From the NCBI GenBank assembly GCA_022376515.1, contig WTXI01000401.1:1-29969 (forward strand): a stretch of 29,969 nucleotides of DNA, written 5' to 3'. Numbering within the stretch: position 1 is the first letter of the stretch; the number at the start of each line of letters is the position of its first letter. The DNA is from Lactifluus volemus (Eukaryota; Basidiomycota; Agaricomycetes; Russulales; Russulaceae). The translations under genes and the position numbers were made by a program. Positions 1 through 8,822 of the stretch are shown piece after piece. The notes under the pieces were generated by a model that was not told the DNA's origin, did no database searches, and was given only the letters and a program-made list of their open reading frames with translations.

Positions 1-2
1 GT

Positions 3-200
3 GGTCGTGGTCGTGGTCGCGGTCGCGGACGAGGGACAGGTGAAGGTGCAAGTGCAAGTGCAAGTGTCGGCGACAGTGGTGCGAACGGCGACGCACGGAA
101 TCACGCGTGGAAGAACAAAAGCAAGGCACGACAAGCGAATCACGACCGGAAACGAGGGCACGACAAAAAGATGAGCAAGGCAGGAGGGCCTACCAGTTGA
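3..200 (+). CDS. C-terminal end of an RG-rich protein, possibly ASCC2/Cue3-like (CUE-domain) (partial)
   Basis: The frame is open from base 3 and stops with TGA at 198-200, so only the last 65 residues are in the window. It begins with alternating Gly-Arg codons (a GGTCGT hexamer repeat), passes through three Ala-Ser repeats, and ends in a basic tail with the stretch QANHDRKRGHDKKMSKAG. A lysine-rich 'xANHNRRxxADRKRxKG' tail is how ASCC2/Cue3-type CUE-domain proteins end. These proteins bind ubiquitin in the ribosome-quality-control and alkylation-repair ASC-1 complex. The CUE domain would lie left of the window, so the assignment rests on the tail alone. Other RGG-rich RNA-binding proteins could end similarly. 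The gene converges on the minus-strand RPA3-like gene 109 bp away. Confidence 0.5.
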   Translation, partial: GRGRGRGRGRGTGEGASASASVGDSGANGDARNHAWKNKSKARQANHDRKRGHDKKMSKAGGPTS

Positions 201-308
201 TACGAATGAGGGATTTACACAATATAGTTATGATACATGGCGATAGCAAAGTGCACTGAACACTGGATTAGATAACAATGTTTTTGAGTGGGAGGAGTGT
301 CGTGGCAA

Positions 309-883
309 TCAGAATAATCTGCCCCTAAACTTGGGATCGAATGTCATCTCGATGACCTGGTTAACCATGGTCATATCTGGATACATGATGTAAGTCACAG
401 ACTGCAGGAAGAAGCACAAAGGGATAGATGGGACGTACCTAGTTTCGATCCATATTGATGCAAGCATCAATTTGAAGTAGATGCATTGAACAGTGCAATG
501 ATTTCAACAAAGGTATCCGTGACGTCGTGGACTGTGGAGGCTGATGGAGGGGGACAGCCAGACGCGATGTTCAGCAAAAAAAATACGCTCTAAAGCGTTT
601 GTGGGACATACCAGAGGTAGCATTACGGTTTTTTCCTCCATCACAAGCTCCATGAGCAAATGTGTCTCGTCGTCGGAAAACTAGACAGAGAAAACGAGGT
701 GAAAAGTAGGGGAAATGGGTGTGAGCGGAGATGCATCTGGAGAGCAGGTACACCGCGTCTGCTCAACGGCTGAAACGGACGCACGTTAAGCACCTTTCCT
801 GTAACCCTGACGGGGTGACTGGCGTCCATGAAGTCTTTGATGCGCGCAGAATTGACGCGAGGGGATATGTATTCGTCCGACAT
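309..883 (-). CDS. RFA3: Replication protein A 14-kDa subunit (RPA3/RFA3-like), third exon frame-damaged
   Basis: Proposed exons on the minus strand: 883-781, 680-612, 531-439 and 376-309. They sum to 111 codons (110 aa plus stop), the usual RPA14 length. The N-terminus reads MSDEYISPRVNSARIKDF followed by VRVTGKVLN, exon 2 gives GACDGG (family 'xASDGG'), exon 3 gives DTFVEII, and the C-terminus is LDMTMVNQ then VIEMTFDPKFRGRLF. These match the single OB-fold and C-terminal helix of RPA14, the small subunit of the heterotrimeric single-stranded-DNA-binding complex in replication and repair. Exon 3 is odd: an in-frame TGA follows 'NASTSN', while family-like residues (KLM, ACINM) lie in the other two frames. 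This could be sequence error, a pseudogene or unmodelled splicing. The exon 1 donor (GTCCGT) is weak but keeps phase. Identity is fairly sure; integrity is not. Confidence 0.6.
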
Positions 884-1776
884 CGAAACGCGGAGGCGGG
901 TCTTTACAAGATTAACTTGAAGGCGACTTGGACGCGTCGGCCAAGTTACCGTAATGCGTGGGAAATTCCGATCGCGTCTCTCCCACCACCCCAGACGTGA
1001 GATGATCATCACAATCATGATTGTCATCAGTGTGAGAGAACTCCTCCTGACAATTGTGTGAGATTCCTATGTCGATAGCAAACTACTTGCTGCAACAGTC
1101 ACTCAGGCATCCTCCGAACTTGCCAAAGAAGCGAATTCACGTAAATGTACCAACCCGGGTCGTTGCATGGCTTGTGAATATTTCCCGCTTGTTGCATTGG
1201 AAAACGTCCACGATACCAGGGAAAAGTCGTTCCGTCCCTTTAATGCGAAGCGACTCTTGCAAGCATAGCCAGCGCAACGAACCGCCCTGGGCTAGGCGTG
1301 AAAACGGTACAAGGAGCTGTTCAATCGTTTACCTTTGCTGTTTCTAACCCGGGACAGTCGTTCAGATATACTGTATTTTCTTAGGCTTTTGACTCGGATA
1401 ATTTGGTTTCGAAAATCGAATTTCCCAGTGCATACAAAATGGGTAAAAGCGTCCAATCTCTTTCTCCTACAAAACAAGCGCGATCGCGCGGAACGACAAT
1501 AGTCTTTCGTCTCGGTCTTGTACTTTTTCTTTACGATTCCTGTCAAATTCTCGCGACCCGACTCGTCTCCCACATAAGTACGCTCCGAGTTGAAAAGAAT
1601 TCCTTACGAGCCGCCCCTACTTGTCCGCGTTTCTACACGTTCCACTTAAGCCCATACCGTCTTCCTGATGTATGTCTATCAATTCAGAACCAGAACCGTA
1701 TAAAGCCTTGTATACAGTACTCTGACCTTCAATATTATTTCCTGCCTCCGACCAGCCAAGTTAAGTTACAAGATAT
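884..1776. other. Gene-free stretch holding the 5' flank of RPA3 and a duplication remnant
   Basis: No convincing coding exon lies in these 893 bases. The left part is the likely promoter of the minus-strand RPA3-like gene. About 1,130-1,350 matches the 3' segment of the tandem duplication (listed separately). A TATAAAG at about 1,700 resembles the TATA boxes of the small helical genes at 3,610 and 8,026, but no matching gene follows it. The open frame at 1,403-1,780 has no family signature or codon regularity. Confidence 0.5.
1130..1350 (+). repeat. Truncated third copy of the tandem unit (3' segment only)
   Basis: Blocks here align in order with 5,235-5,500 and 9,335-9,585: 'aattcacgtaaatgtaccaa' against 'aatttacgtgaatgtgccaa', 'gcatagccagcg', 'aacgaaccgccctgggct' against 'aacgaacggcccaggact', 'acaaggagctgt' and 'cctttgctgtttc' against 'cctttgttgtttcc'. 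This is the region that follows the small helical gene in each full unit, so a third unit once lay to the left and has lost its genes. Divergence is higher than between the two full copies, and boundaries are approximate. Confidence 0.65.
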
Positions 1777-3100
1777 CTAAGACAATGTCCAGCTGGTTAA
1801 CCCGATAAGGTGCGGAATGGATAATAAAACATGAACAACATCTAGCATTAATGAGTACACCAAAGGTTCACTGCGTCCCCATAACCTCCAATTGCGGCAC
1901 ACAAAATTCAAATTACCGCGGATAGCCTTCCATTGCCTCAGAGCCTCTTCAGCCGTCGGCCGACGAGTTGGGTCAAGCTGTGTCATGGACACAGCTAAGG
2001 GGCGGAAGAAGCGCAGGTTGGAGTAGTCCTGCGTACGAGTTAGGCACGATTTGAGCCTGAGAGAACTGAAACTTACATTGCAAAATTTCCGAAAAAAGGC
2101 GTTGCCAATCGTGAATATATCAACCTTGAATGGGTCGTATGGCACCTCGTCCGATAGCTCGGGAACATCTTGATCGCGCCCTGCCAAGCCAAGGACTTGG
2201 TGGTCCTGTGATCCTCCCTCAGGAAAGTACGATGAAATGCCATAATCAATAAAGTAATATTTGACACCTGCATGCCTTCGGGGAATGATAGGAGCAGGAT
2301 TTGAGATATCGGGGAGAAGACGGTCCTTCACGGGGTGAAATCCGCGGGGGAACATGTGCGATGCGTCCATCAAGACGTTTTTAGGAGAGCAGTCACTTTT
2401 TCACAGCATTACATTGTCAGTCTACGTCATGAAGAAGGGGCAAGACGAACCGATGTGCAACACCATGTGAATGCATGAACACGAGGCCCTAGAAATGATG
2501 AATCAGTAGCGATACTCCATTGAGAAACTGTTGCGGCAGAGAAAGTCAACGTACCTCAAGGACCTGATCGGCAAAATCTACCACTTCCCCGACTGTCTCA
2601 AAAGGGGGGCTGTCTGACAGCCGCAAGAAGGGCATAACAATGTATGAGATAGACTCGTCTGCGTGGTCCAGGAAAGTATCGAGAATGGGAACTGAGTGAC
2701 TTGTAGGATCATTAAAGGCAGCAAGTGTCAAGGCTAAACGCGACTCCAAGTCATCCGTCTCGACTTCTTTGATATATACTAGCTTGCCATCTGATATGCG
2801 AGTTGCATCGACAAGTAGGGGACGAAGCTGGCAAAAAGATATGAGAATATCTACAAGACCATATTTTCTGCTCACAGGGAGTAATGGGTAGTCCTCGCAA
2901 AGGCGACGAGGTTTCCCTGATGATAACCAAGACGGGGTCCATCCGGGACGAAGCCGGGGGCGAAGCATATAACCCTTGGACTCCAGAAATGGTTGGCGGT
3001 CTCTCCACTTGACTTCATGAGAGGATAAACGCTCTGAGACACCAGGCGTGGGCTGGAAGGCATGTTCGAGGGGTTGGATCTGACTGGATTCTGTCGCCAT
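1777..3100 (-). CDS. Protein kinase-like protein, tandem copy 1
   Basis: Exons on the minus strand: 3100-2876, 2827-2555, 2488-2451, 2395-2077 and 2028-1777, giving 368 aa; all introns are GT-AG, 48-66 nt. The N-terminal part (DRQPFLESKGYMLRPRL, then PGWTPSW) is the hallmark of a kinase-like family expanded in agaricomycetes. A Lys in VYIKEV (K95) fits the ATP-binding lysine. The catalytic loop HRDCSPKN (178-185) spans the intron 3 junction and keeps Asp and Asn. The metal-binding DFG is DYG (229-231). No glycine-rich loop is visible. The last 25 residues are hydrophobic. The start ATG at 3100 is shared with copy 2 (MATESSQIQ); the more upstream start at 3157 is not conserved. It is transcribed away from the small helical gene at 3776. 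Substrate unknown; it could be a weak kinase or a pseudokinase. Confidence 0.85.
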
Positions 3101-3775
3101 TGAGCGTGTGAGGATCCGAGAATCTTCCAGTAGGGTATAAGTTGGTGTTATAAACACAGCTCGAGAACAATGCGTGGCGGAGTTCGCGCTTGTTCAAATT
3201 CTGGTCGGCGGTCGGCGGTCGGCGCAACATTATCGGCGTCTTATTGTCAACAAGGCCAATTCTTCACACAACCTACAGTACAACTTCAAAGCTCTATGTT
3301 AATTCGATTGCGGGCTCACTGTTTTGGCATGAGTTGTACCCCTCGCTGTGTGAGACTTCTTCCTGACTGACTCGTGAGCTTACTGATCGCTCGATGTTAA
3401 GCAAGGTACGGTATCCCTGAGTTCGTAGCCTATGGGGCACACTATATATGACGTACATTCCACAAGAACAAAAATGTATCAATCTACAAAAGGTCTTGCC
3501 CTATTTGGAGAGCGTTTTGTATGCACCGCGAACGGTCTCAACCCGCTGCCCTGGCTCTTGATATATGTCCATCGATTTAGGGTCCGAGTCGTCGCTATCG
3601 CCACGCTTGTATAAAGTCTCGTGTTTCCTACAGGTTATGATACCACTATCCCAGTCTCTACGAACCAAAAAAATTTCCTCTAGTTCTTTCTTCGCCTCCG
3701 ACGAATTTCTTTATCCTCCAACAAGCTGACACGAGTATCGCACAACTTCGGCACAAGCATCTCGTAACGATCGGG
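3101..3775. promoter_or_regulatory. Shared divergent promoter of pair 1
   Basis: This 675-bp spacer separates the start codons of the kinase-like gene (minus) and the small helical gene (plus). A TATAAAG at 3610-3616 lies about 160 bp before the plus-strand ATG. The same box and flanking block ('cgtcgctatcgccac') recur at 8026 in the second unit, so the core promoter has been conserved through the duplication. Confidence 0.6.
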
Positions 3776-4624
3776 ATGTCCTCCAATGCATGGAACACGG
3801 TATCAGATGTCGCAAATGTCTCGGGTATTGCGCAAAATGCTGTTTCAAGCGCCCTTCTCTTTGCCGCAGGGTATGCCATTGCGCGCTCTCCCCAACAGAC
3901 CGCCCTCCAAGAATCCTGGGCAAAACTCCGCCAAATCAAGGAGACACTCGACGCAGTTCCAGCTGAACGACGGCACCGGATTGAAGTTGCTTCGGCTAGA
4001 GGGGATTGCAGAAGTTTCGCAGCTCTCGATGAACAATATCAATAGTATGTCCTATCCATTGTCCGACATTATCTCCACTCGTTGATTTTGTGCTGACTCG
4101 GTGACTAGTCTGTTGAGCGACCATGCTTCACTGTCCAAAGAATATGCAAACTCTTCGATTATTACACGCAGCATCCCATGGACAAAGTTACGAACAGAAA
4201 TCTCTTACCTTCAGGAAGAGATTGCACAACTTTTAAACGACACTTGGGTACGTGCCATCCAGCTTTCCTCTCAGGTCAAATCTTCATCGTATCTCAGACG
4301 ACAACTCAAGCCCATGGTGGTGGCCGACGGTCTGCACATCCCCCGAGGAACCGAACGATAAGCATCCCAATGAATACGCTACCCGCTGGTTCGGGGACGA
4401 TAACTCCAGCACATGTCGGCAGTAACGGATCTGCACCTCCCCAGAGCGACCGAACGATAGGCATCCCGATGGACACACTACCCGCTGGCTCTGGGACGAC
4501 GACTCAAGCTCATGTCAACGGCAACGGATTCGCACCTCCGAGTCCCCTCGAGGAGGATGTGGCCAGCATCTCAACGATTATTAGCCTGTACAGTGGTTCG
4601 GGCACAGGATCTTCTATGGTATGA
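3776..4624 (+). CDS. Small helical protein of unknown function with 33-aa repeats, tandem copy 1
   Basis: Exons 3776-4044, 4109-4247 and 4298-4624 give 244 aa. The N-terminus NAWNTVSDVANV is followed by a hydrophobic helix (AVSSALLFAAGYAIA, about residues 22-36) and a charged, coiled-coil-like helix (LRQIKETLDAVPAERR). The second exon (NDTW end) is also helical. The 50-nt intron 2 (GTACGT...CTCAG) shifts into a frame made of 33-residue tandem repeats, TTTQAH...LPAGSG, about 2.5 copies ending in an acidic, Ser/Gly-rich tail. Reading straight through would stop at 4361. The spliced model is preferred because the paralogue at 8184 has the same intron and the same frame after it. I recognise no family. 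Possible roles are membrane anchor or partner of the divergently transcribed kinase-like protein, which is inference from conserved pairing only. Confidence 0.7.
4298..4550 (+). repeat. 99-bp coding tandem repeat (about 2.5 units)
   Basis: Units at 4298-4396, 4397-4495 and a partial one from 4496 encode 33-residue repeats sharing RTI-IPM-TLPAGSG and ending in APP. The corresponding exon of the paralogue (8700-8822) has a single unit with IRIPMHRLPAGSG. The repeat is in phase, so unit gain or loss changes protein length without breaking the frame. Confidence 0.8.
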
Positions 4625-6225
4625 TGCAGGTGATGTACTACTCAACATCCTGGTTCGCTCGATATATTTATCAGCCAGTGGCTGCTGTATGACGGAGGCG
4701 GTGGTGGTGACGGCGGACTGTTGGACGTTGAGCTTATTAATTTGGAACTGTAATAATGGTTTCGTGCGTAGTGGAGTTGATCTAACTTTGAACTTGGGGG
4801 AGGCCTGGTATCATGGCTTGGAGGATGAGGGGGCAACGGCCGCCACTGGAAAGCCTGAGGATGGACCAACAGACGGTCTCGGTTCAGCGCGTTCACTTAA
4901 CACGTTATTTCAGTGTCGATCAACCTCTCTGTTAATGATAAATAAAATATTTGGTTGGATCGTCTTCAGTATATCCATTGGCCAGACAGCAGTGTGCGAT
5001 GGAGTGTCAATTCTCCACGCTCAGCTGCAACTACCCTCGCGACATGGGGAAGCTCTAACCCTGGGTCAGAGAGCATTTGGCAAACTTCCGCTGATAAAAA
5101 AAATTGATATTGAAGTCGTAAAGTTGGTGGTTGGAACAGAGCTGGTCAGAGAAAAAAAAAAGCCAAGCCACAGAAAATCCCCTCCCCTCTCCTGTGACTC
5201 ACTGTAGTTGGTCGCCGAGTCAAACAGGGTAAGCGAGAATTTACGTGAAAGCGTCAACCAGCAGCGCCCAAAACGAGGCCGTTGACAACGGCACAACCCA
5301 CGTGGCTTCAATTGTGGTTATTTCCTGCTTCTCCCAAACGCCCGTCGCACAAGGAACAAGGGAAAAATCGCTGCGTCTCCTTGCTGCAAAAACGCTACTG
5401 CAAGCATACTAGCATAGCCAATGTACTGAACTGCCCAGGGCTATGGCTGTACCTAATCGCTGGTCTTTATTGTTTCCAACCCCGACAAAGCCGCGGCTAT
5501 GGCCTTACGCGAGTTCTCTCGGGACGGTCGTTCAATTGTATTCTCACTGGCAAGCAAACACATCCTTTTATTCTTGTCGTTGGCAACTGCAACCGTAATG
5601 CCACTGCTGTGATAAGTTACATTTGTTAACTACGTATTACAATGCACTTACAACCTATTCTGAGATCCAGTGCCCGTGATACGTCTGCAATGCGAGCCAG
5701 CCTGCCAGTGAGAGTGCGATGCATCCCTTCATAGGACCCAAAAGATTTACTCCTCCGAGTCGAGGAAGGAGCAATTCCCCGAAGCTAAAGAAAGACCGTC
5801 AGGGCGATCAAAAGGATCAGTGGCGAGGCACAAATCTTTCAGCTCTGCACTTGTAGGCTTGTACTCATGGTATTGAGATTATTAACACGTGCAGCGGGCG
5901 GAAGTTTGTCGAGTCGCGACGGAACGTTATCCCGAGCGAGGACCCTCCGTCTCTGTGAGCAAGTTTGATAGTAGACTCGGATGCAATGCCAGTAACTGCG
6001 GGCACTGGCGCGATATCAACAAAGGTAAACACGACGCTCCCAAGACATACTGGCGGCCCAGTGGCGGGAGCGATACTGTAAGTTACTCTAGACATCCTCT
6101 CTAATATTAATCTAAGTTTCCGCTCAAGTCACTAAACACATGACGTAGACATAAGTCTAACTTGAAGCCGGGTACCGTGGATAAAACTCGTAGCATTAAA
6201 GTCATTAAAGTAAATTACACTATGT
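4625..6225. other. 3' flank of unit 1 ending in RLI1-derived debris
   Basis: No intact gene. Blocks from 4625 to about 5640 align with 8823 to about 9740 ('tcgatatatttatca', 'gagaatttacgtgaa', 'cttctcccaaacg', 'tgtttccaaccccgac'), so this is the 3' segment of the duplicated unit. About 5640-5945 aligns with 9735-10025 and includes a decayed RLI1 3' end. The remainder is 3' flank of kinase-like copy 2. The long open frame at 4512-5207 overlaps the 3' end of the small helical gene and is not conserved in the other copy. Confidence 0.6.
5755..5945 (-). pseudogene. Decayed 3' fragment of RLI1 (ABCE1)
   Basis: Read on the minus strand, this matches the last part of RLI1 (9857-10025): a piece of exon 9 (ITFRRDSTNFRP against [12 protein letters not shown]), the region of the last intron, and the terminal exon. 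After 'FRP' indels destroy the frame, and the terminal exon is scrambled. The neighbouring DNA on its left aligns with the DNA left of the intact RLI1, so the fragment moved as part of the tandem unit rather than on its own. It cannot encode a functional ABCE1 domain. Confidence 0.75.
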
Positions 6226-7538
6226 CTAAGACCACCTCCAGCCAAACCATACAAGGCGCGGGATATATAGCAAAACATGTATGGTATCTAGAACTAATGA
6301 ATATAACAATGGCTCTCTGCGATCCCATAACCTCCAATTGCGGTGTACGACATTCAAATTACCACGGATGGCTCTCCATTGCAACAAAGACTCTTCGGCT
6401 GACGGCCGACTGGCCGGATCACGCTGCATCATGGACGCAGCTAAGGGGCGGAGGAAGTTCAGATTAGAATAGATCTAGCCACGAATTTAGCAACGATCTA
6501 ATCCAGATGGGATCGAAATTTACATCGCAAAACTCCTGGAGAAAAACGTTGCCTACTGTGAATATATCAACCTTGAATGGGTCGTACGGCACCTTGTCCG
6601 ATAGCTCGGGGACGTCTTGATCGCGTCCTGCCAAGCCAACGACAAGATGAGGCTGTGATTCCCCAGCAGGAAAGTACGATGAAATGCCATAATCAATAAA
6701 GTAATACTTGACTCCTACATGCCTTCGAGCAATGATAGGAGCAGCAGTTGAGACATCATGAAGAAGAAGGTCTTTCACGGGGTGAAATCCGCGTGGGAAC
6801 ATATGTGTTGCGTCCATCAAGACGTTTTTAAGAGAACAGTCGCTGTTTCACGGGATTGTGTCAACAGCCTACGTTACTAATTCGGCAACAAAAAAAATGA
6901 CGAACCGATGTGCGACACCTTGTGAATGCATGAAGGCGAGACCCTAAACACGATTCATTAACAACCAACCATTGAGCGGCCTTTGCCACAGAGATCAGCA
7001 ACATACCTCTAAGAATTGGTCAGCAAAGTCTACCACTTCCCCGACGGTCTCAAAAGGGGGGTTATCTGACAGCCGCAAGAAGGGCATAACAATGTATGAG
7101 ATAGACTCGTCTGCGTCGTCCACGAAAGTATCAAGAATAGGAACCGAGTGATTTGTAGGATCATCCAGGGTTGCGAGTTTCAAGGCTAAACGCGACTCCA
7201 AGTCGCCCGTCTTGACTTCTTTGACGTATACTAGCTTGTCGTCTGATATACGGGTTGCATCGACAAGGAGGGGGCGAAGCTAAGGAACAAGTGTGAGATT
7301 ATACGCAGAGCCATTTTGTTCAGCTCACTGGGAGTGGTGAGAAGTCCTCGCAAAACCAACGAGGCTTCCCTGATGATAACCAAGATGGGGTCCATCCAGG
7401 GTGAAGCCGTGGGCGAAGCATATAGCCCTTGGACTCCAGAAATGGCTGGCGATCCCTCCACTTGACTTCATAGGAAGACAGATGCTCTGAGACTTGAGCG
7501 TTGTCTTTAGTTTGTATCTGACTGGATTCTGTCGCCAT
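6226..7538 (-). CDS. Protein kinase-like protein, tandem copy 2
   Basis: Exons on the minus strand: 7538-7329, 7279-7007, 6943-6906, 6842-6524 and 6474-6226, giving 362 aa. Exon lengths 273, 38 and 319 are identical to copy 1, and all four introns sit at the same positions and phases. Conserved features: DRQPFLESKGYMLRPRL, the Lys in VYVKEV, catalytic loop HRDCSLKN (Pro to Leu against copy 1) and FIDYGISSYF in place of DFG. The C-terminus is hydrophobic (YSLVLDTIHVLLYIPRL). The reading frame is intact after splicing, arguing that both copies are maintained. Copies differ mainly in the first exon (shorter by five codons) and by scattered substitutions. Transcribed divergently from the helical gene at 8184. 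Confidence 0.85.
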
Positions 7539-8183
7539 TGAATGTGTTAGGGCCCAAGAGTATTTCAGTGGGGTGGAATTAAAAGCATTGCTTGAACAAC
7601 GCGTGGGAATAACTTGGCGGAGTTCGCGCTTGTTCAAATTCTGGTCGGCGTCAACTGTCATAAGGACACAGGTTCAGGTTGTCTTTTATTGTCATGAATG
7701 TATGAAATCACGCATTTCATCATTTTTAACCTTCGATCCTTCAATTTCGGGCCTACTGATTCGCACTACTTGACTACCTGACTCGAATTGGCATACCTAA
7801 TGGTAGTCAAAGTACAGGGCTTGGAGCCTTTGGGCCAAACCCGGCCAAACGTACTCGAGCTGTAGTACGGACGAGATGGTACGCTTCAAAACAACAAAAA
7901 TATGTATCTACAAAACCTTGCCTAATTTGGACGACGTTTTGTATGCACCACCAATGATCTAGCTCAACCCGTTGCCCTGGCTTTGATCTATTTTCATCGA
8001 TTCAGATCGTCGCTATCGCCACCCATATAAAGCATCGTGTTCGCTATGGGCTTCGATACCATTACACCAGCCTTCATTCTCCCTCTGCGAACCCCTAGTT
8101 TTTTTTTCTAATACAGCGAGTTCTCTCAACACTCAACAAAGGAGGCGGCACGAGTATCGCACAGACATCTCACAACAATCAAA
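7539..8183. promoter_or_regulatory. Shared divergent promoter of pair 2
   Basis: This 645-bp spacer lies between the start codons of kinase-like copy 2 and helical copy 2. TATAAAG at 8026-8032 is 152 bp before the plus-strand ATG and lies in a block similar to 3590-3660. The kinase-proximal block ('ggcggagttcgcgcttgttc' at 7616 and 3177) is nearly identical in both units, so both promoter ends are conserved. Confidence 0.6.
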
Positions 8184-8822
8184 ATGGCCTGCAACGCGTG
8201 GAACACAGTTGGGGATCTTGCAAATGTTGCGGATATTGCGGGAAGCGTTGCTTCAGGCATCGTGTTCGTTGCCGCAACGTATAAAGCTGCGACCTGGGGT
8301 TCGCCCTCCACCACCCTCAAGGAATCCTTAGAAAGGCTACGCGAAATCAAGGAGAAGATCGACGCGGTTCCAGCTGAACGACGGCAGCGGATTGAGGCTG
8401 ATGCTGCTATGGGAATTGGCAAAAGTCTCACACATATCGAGAAGCAATATCAATAGTATGTCCTACCCGTTTTCCGACTCGATCTTCACACTCATTGACC
8501 CTGCCGCTAGTCTGTGGGATCTACATAGTGCGTATTGTGACCAATATGAAGACGCCTCGTATTACGAGCGCCACTTCCCGGGGACACATGTACGATCGTT
8601 GATATCTAACCTCAGTGTTGAGGTCAGGGGACTTCTAAAGGAAACTTGGGTAGGCGCTATTCAGCTTCACTTTCAGATCAAAACCTCATCGCACCTCAGA
8701 CGACGACCCAAGGTGCCGTCATTAGCAACAAGCCTGTTCCTCCCCCCAGAGACGAAGCGATAAGGATTCCAATGCATAGGCTGCCCGCTGGTTCGGGCTC
8801 AGGATCTTCCTCCGAGGTCTGA
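8184..8822 (+). CDS. Small helical protein of unknown function, tandem copy 2
   Basis: Exons 8184-8455, 8511-8649 and 8700-8822 give 177 aa. The N-terminus NAWNTVGDLANVADIAG is followed by a hydrophobic Ala/Val-rich segment (VASGIVFVAATYKAA) and a charged helix (LREIKEKIDAVPAERRQRIE) shared with copy 1. Exon 2 is 139 nt in both copies and intron 2 is 50 nt in both. After intron 2 the frame gives TTTQ..., then IRIPMHRLPAGSG and a Gly/Ser tail: one repeat unit against about 2.5 in copy 1. Without splicing intron 2 the frame would stop at 8763. No known domain was recognised; function unknown. Confidence 0.7.

Noticed and set aside
1403..1780. 125-residue open frame left of the first kinase-like gene
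   Set aside because: No family resemblance, no conserved counterpart in the other units, and overlap with the kinase-like 3' end.
3101..3157. Upstream start codon for kinase-like copy 1 at 3157
   Set aside because: The added residues are not conserved with copy 2, while MATESSQIQ at 3100 and 7538 is.
4178..4361. Helical protein ending at 4361 (and 8763 in copy 2) without intron 2
   Set aside because: The two copies diverge completely in that frame after the shared TWV-AIQL segment, whereas the spliced frame keeps TTTQ and LPAGSG in both.
4512..5207. 231-residue open frame after the first helical gene
   Set aside because: It overlaps the repeat exon in another frame, and the aligned region of unit 2 does not keep it open.
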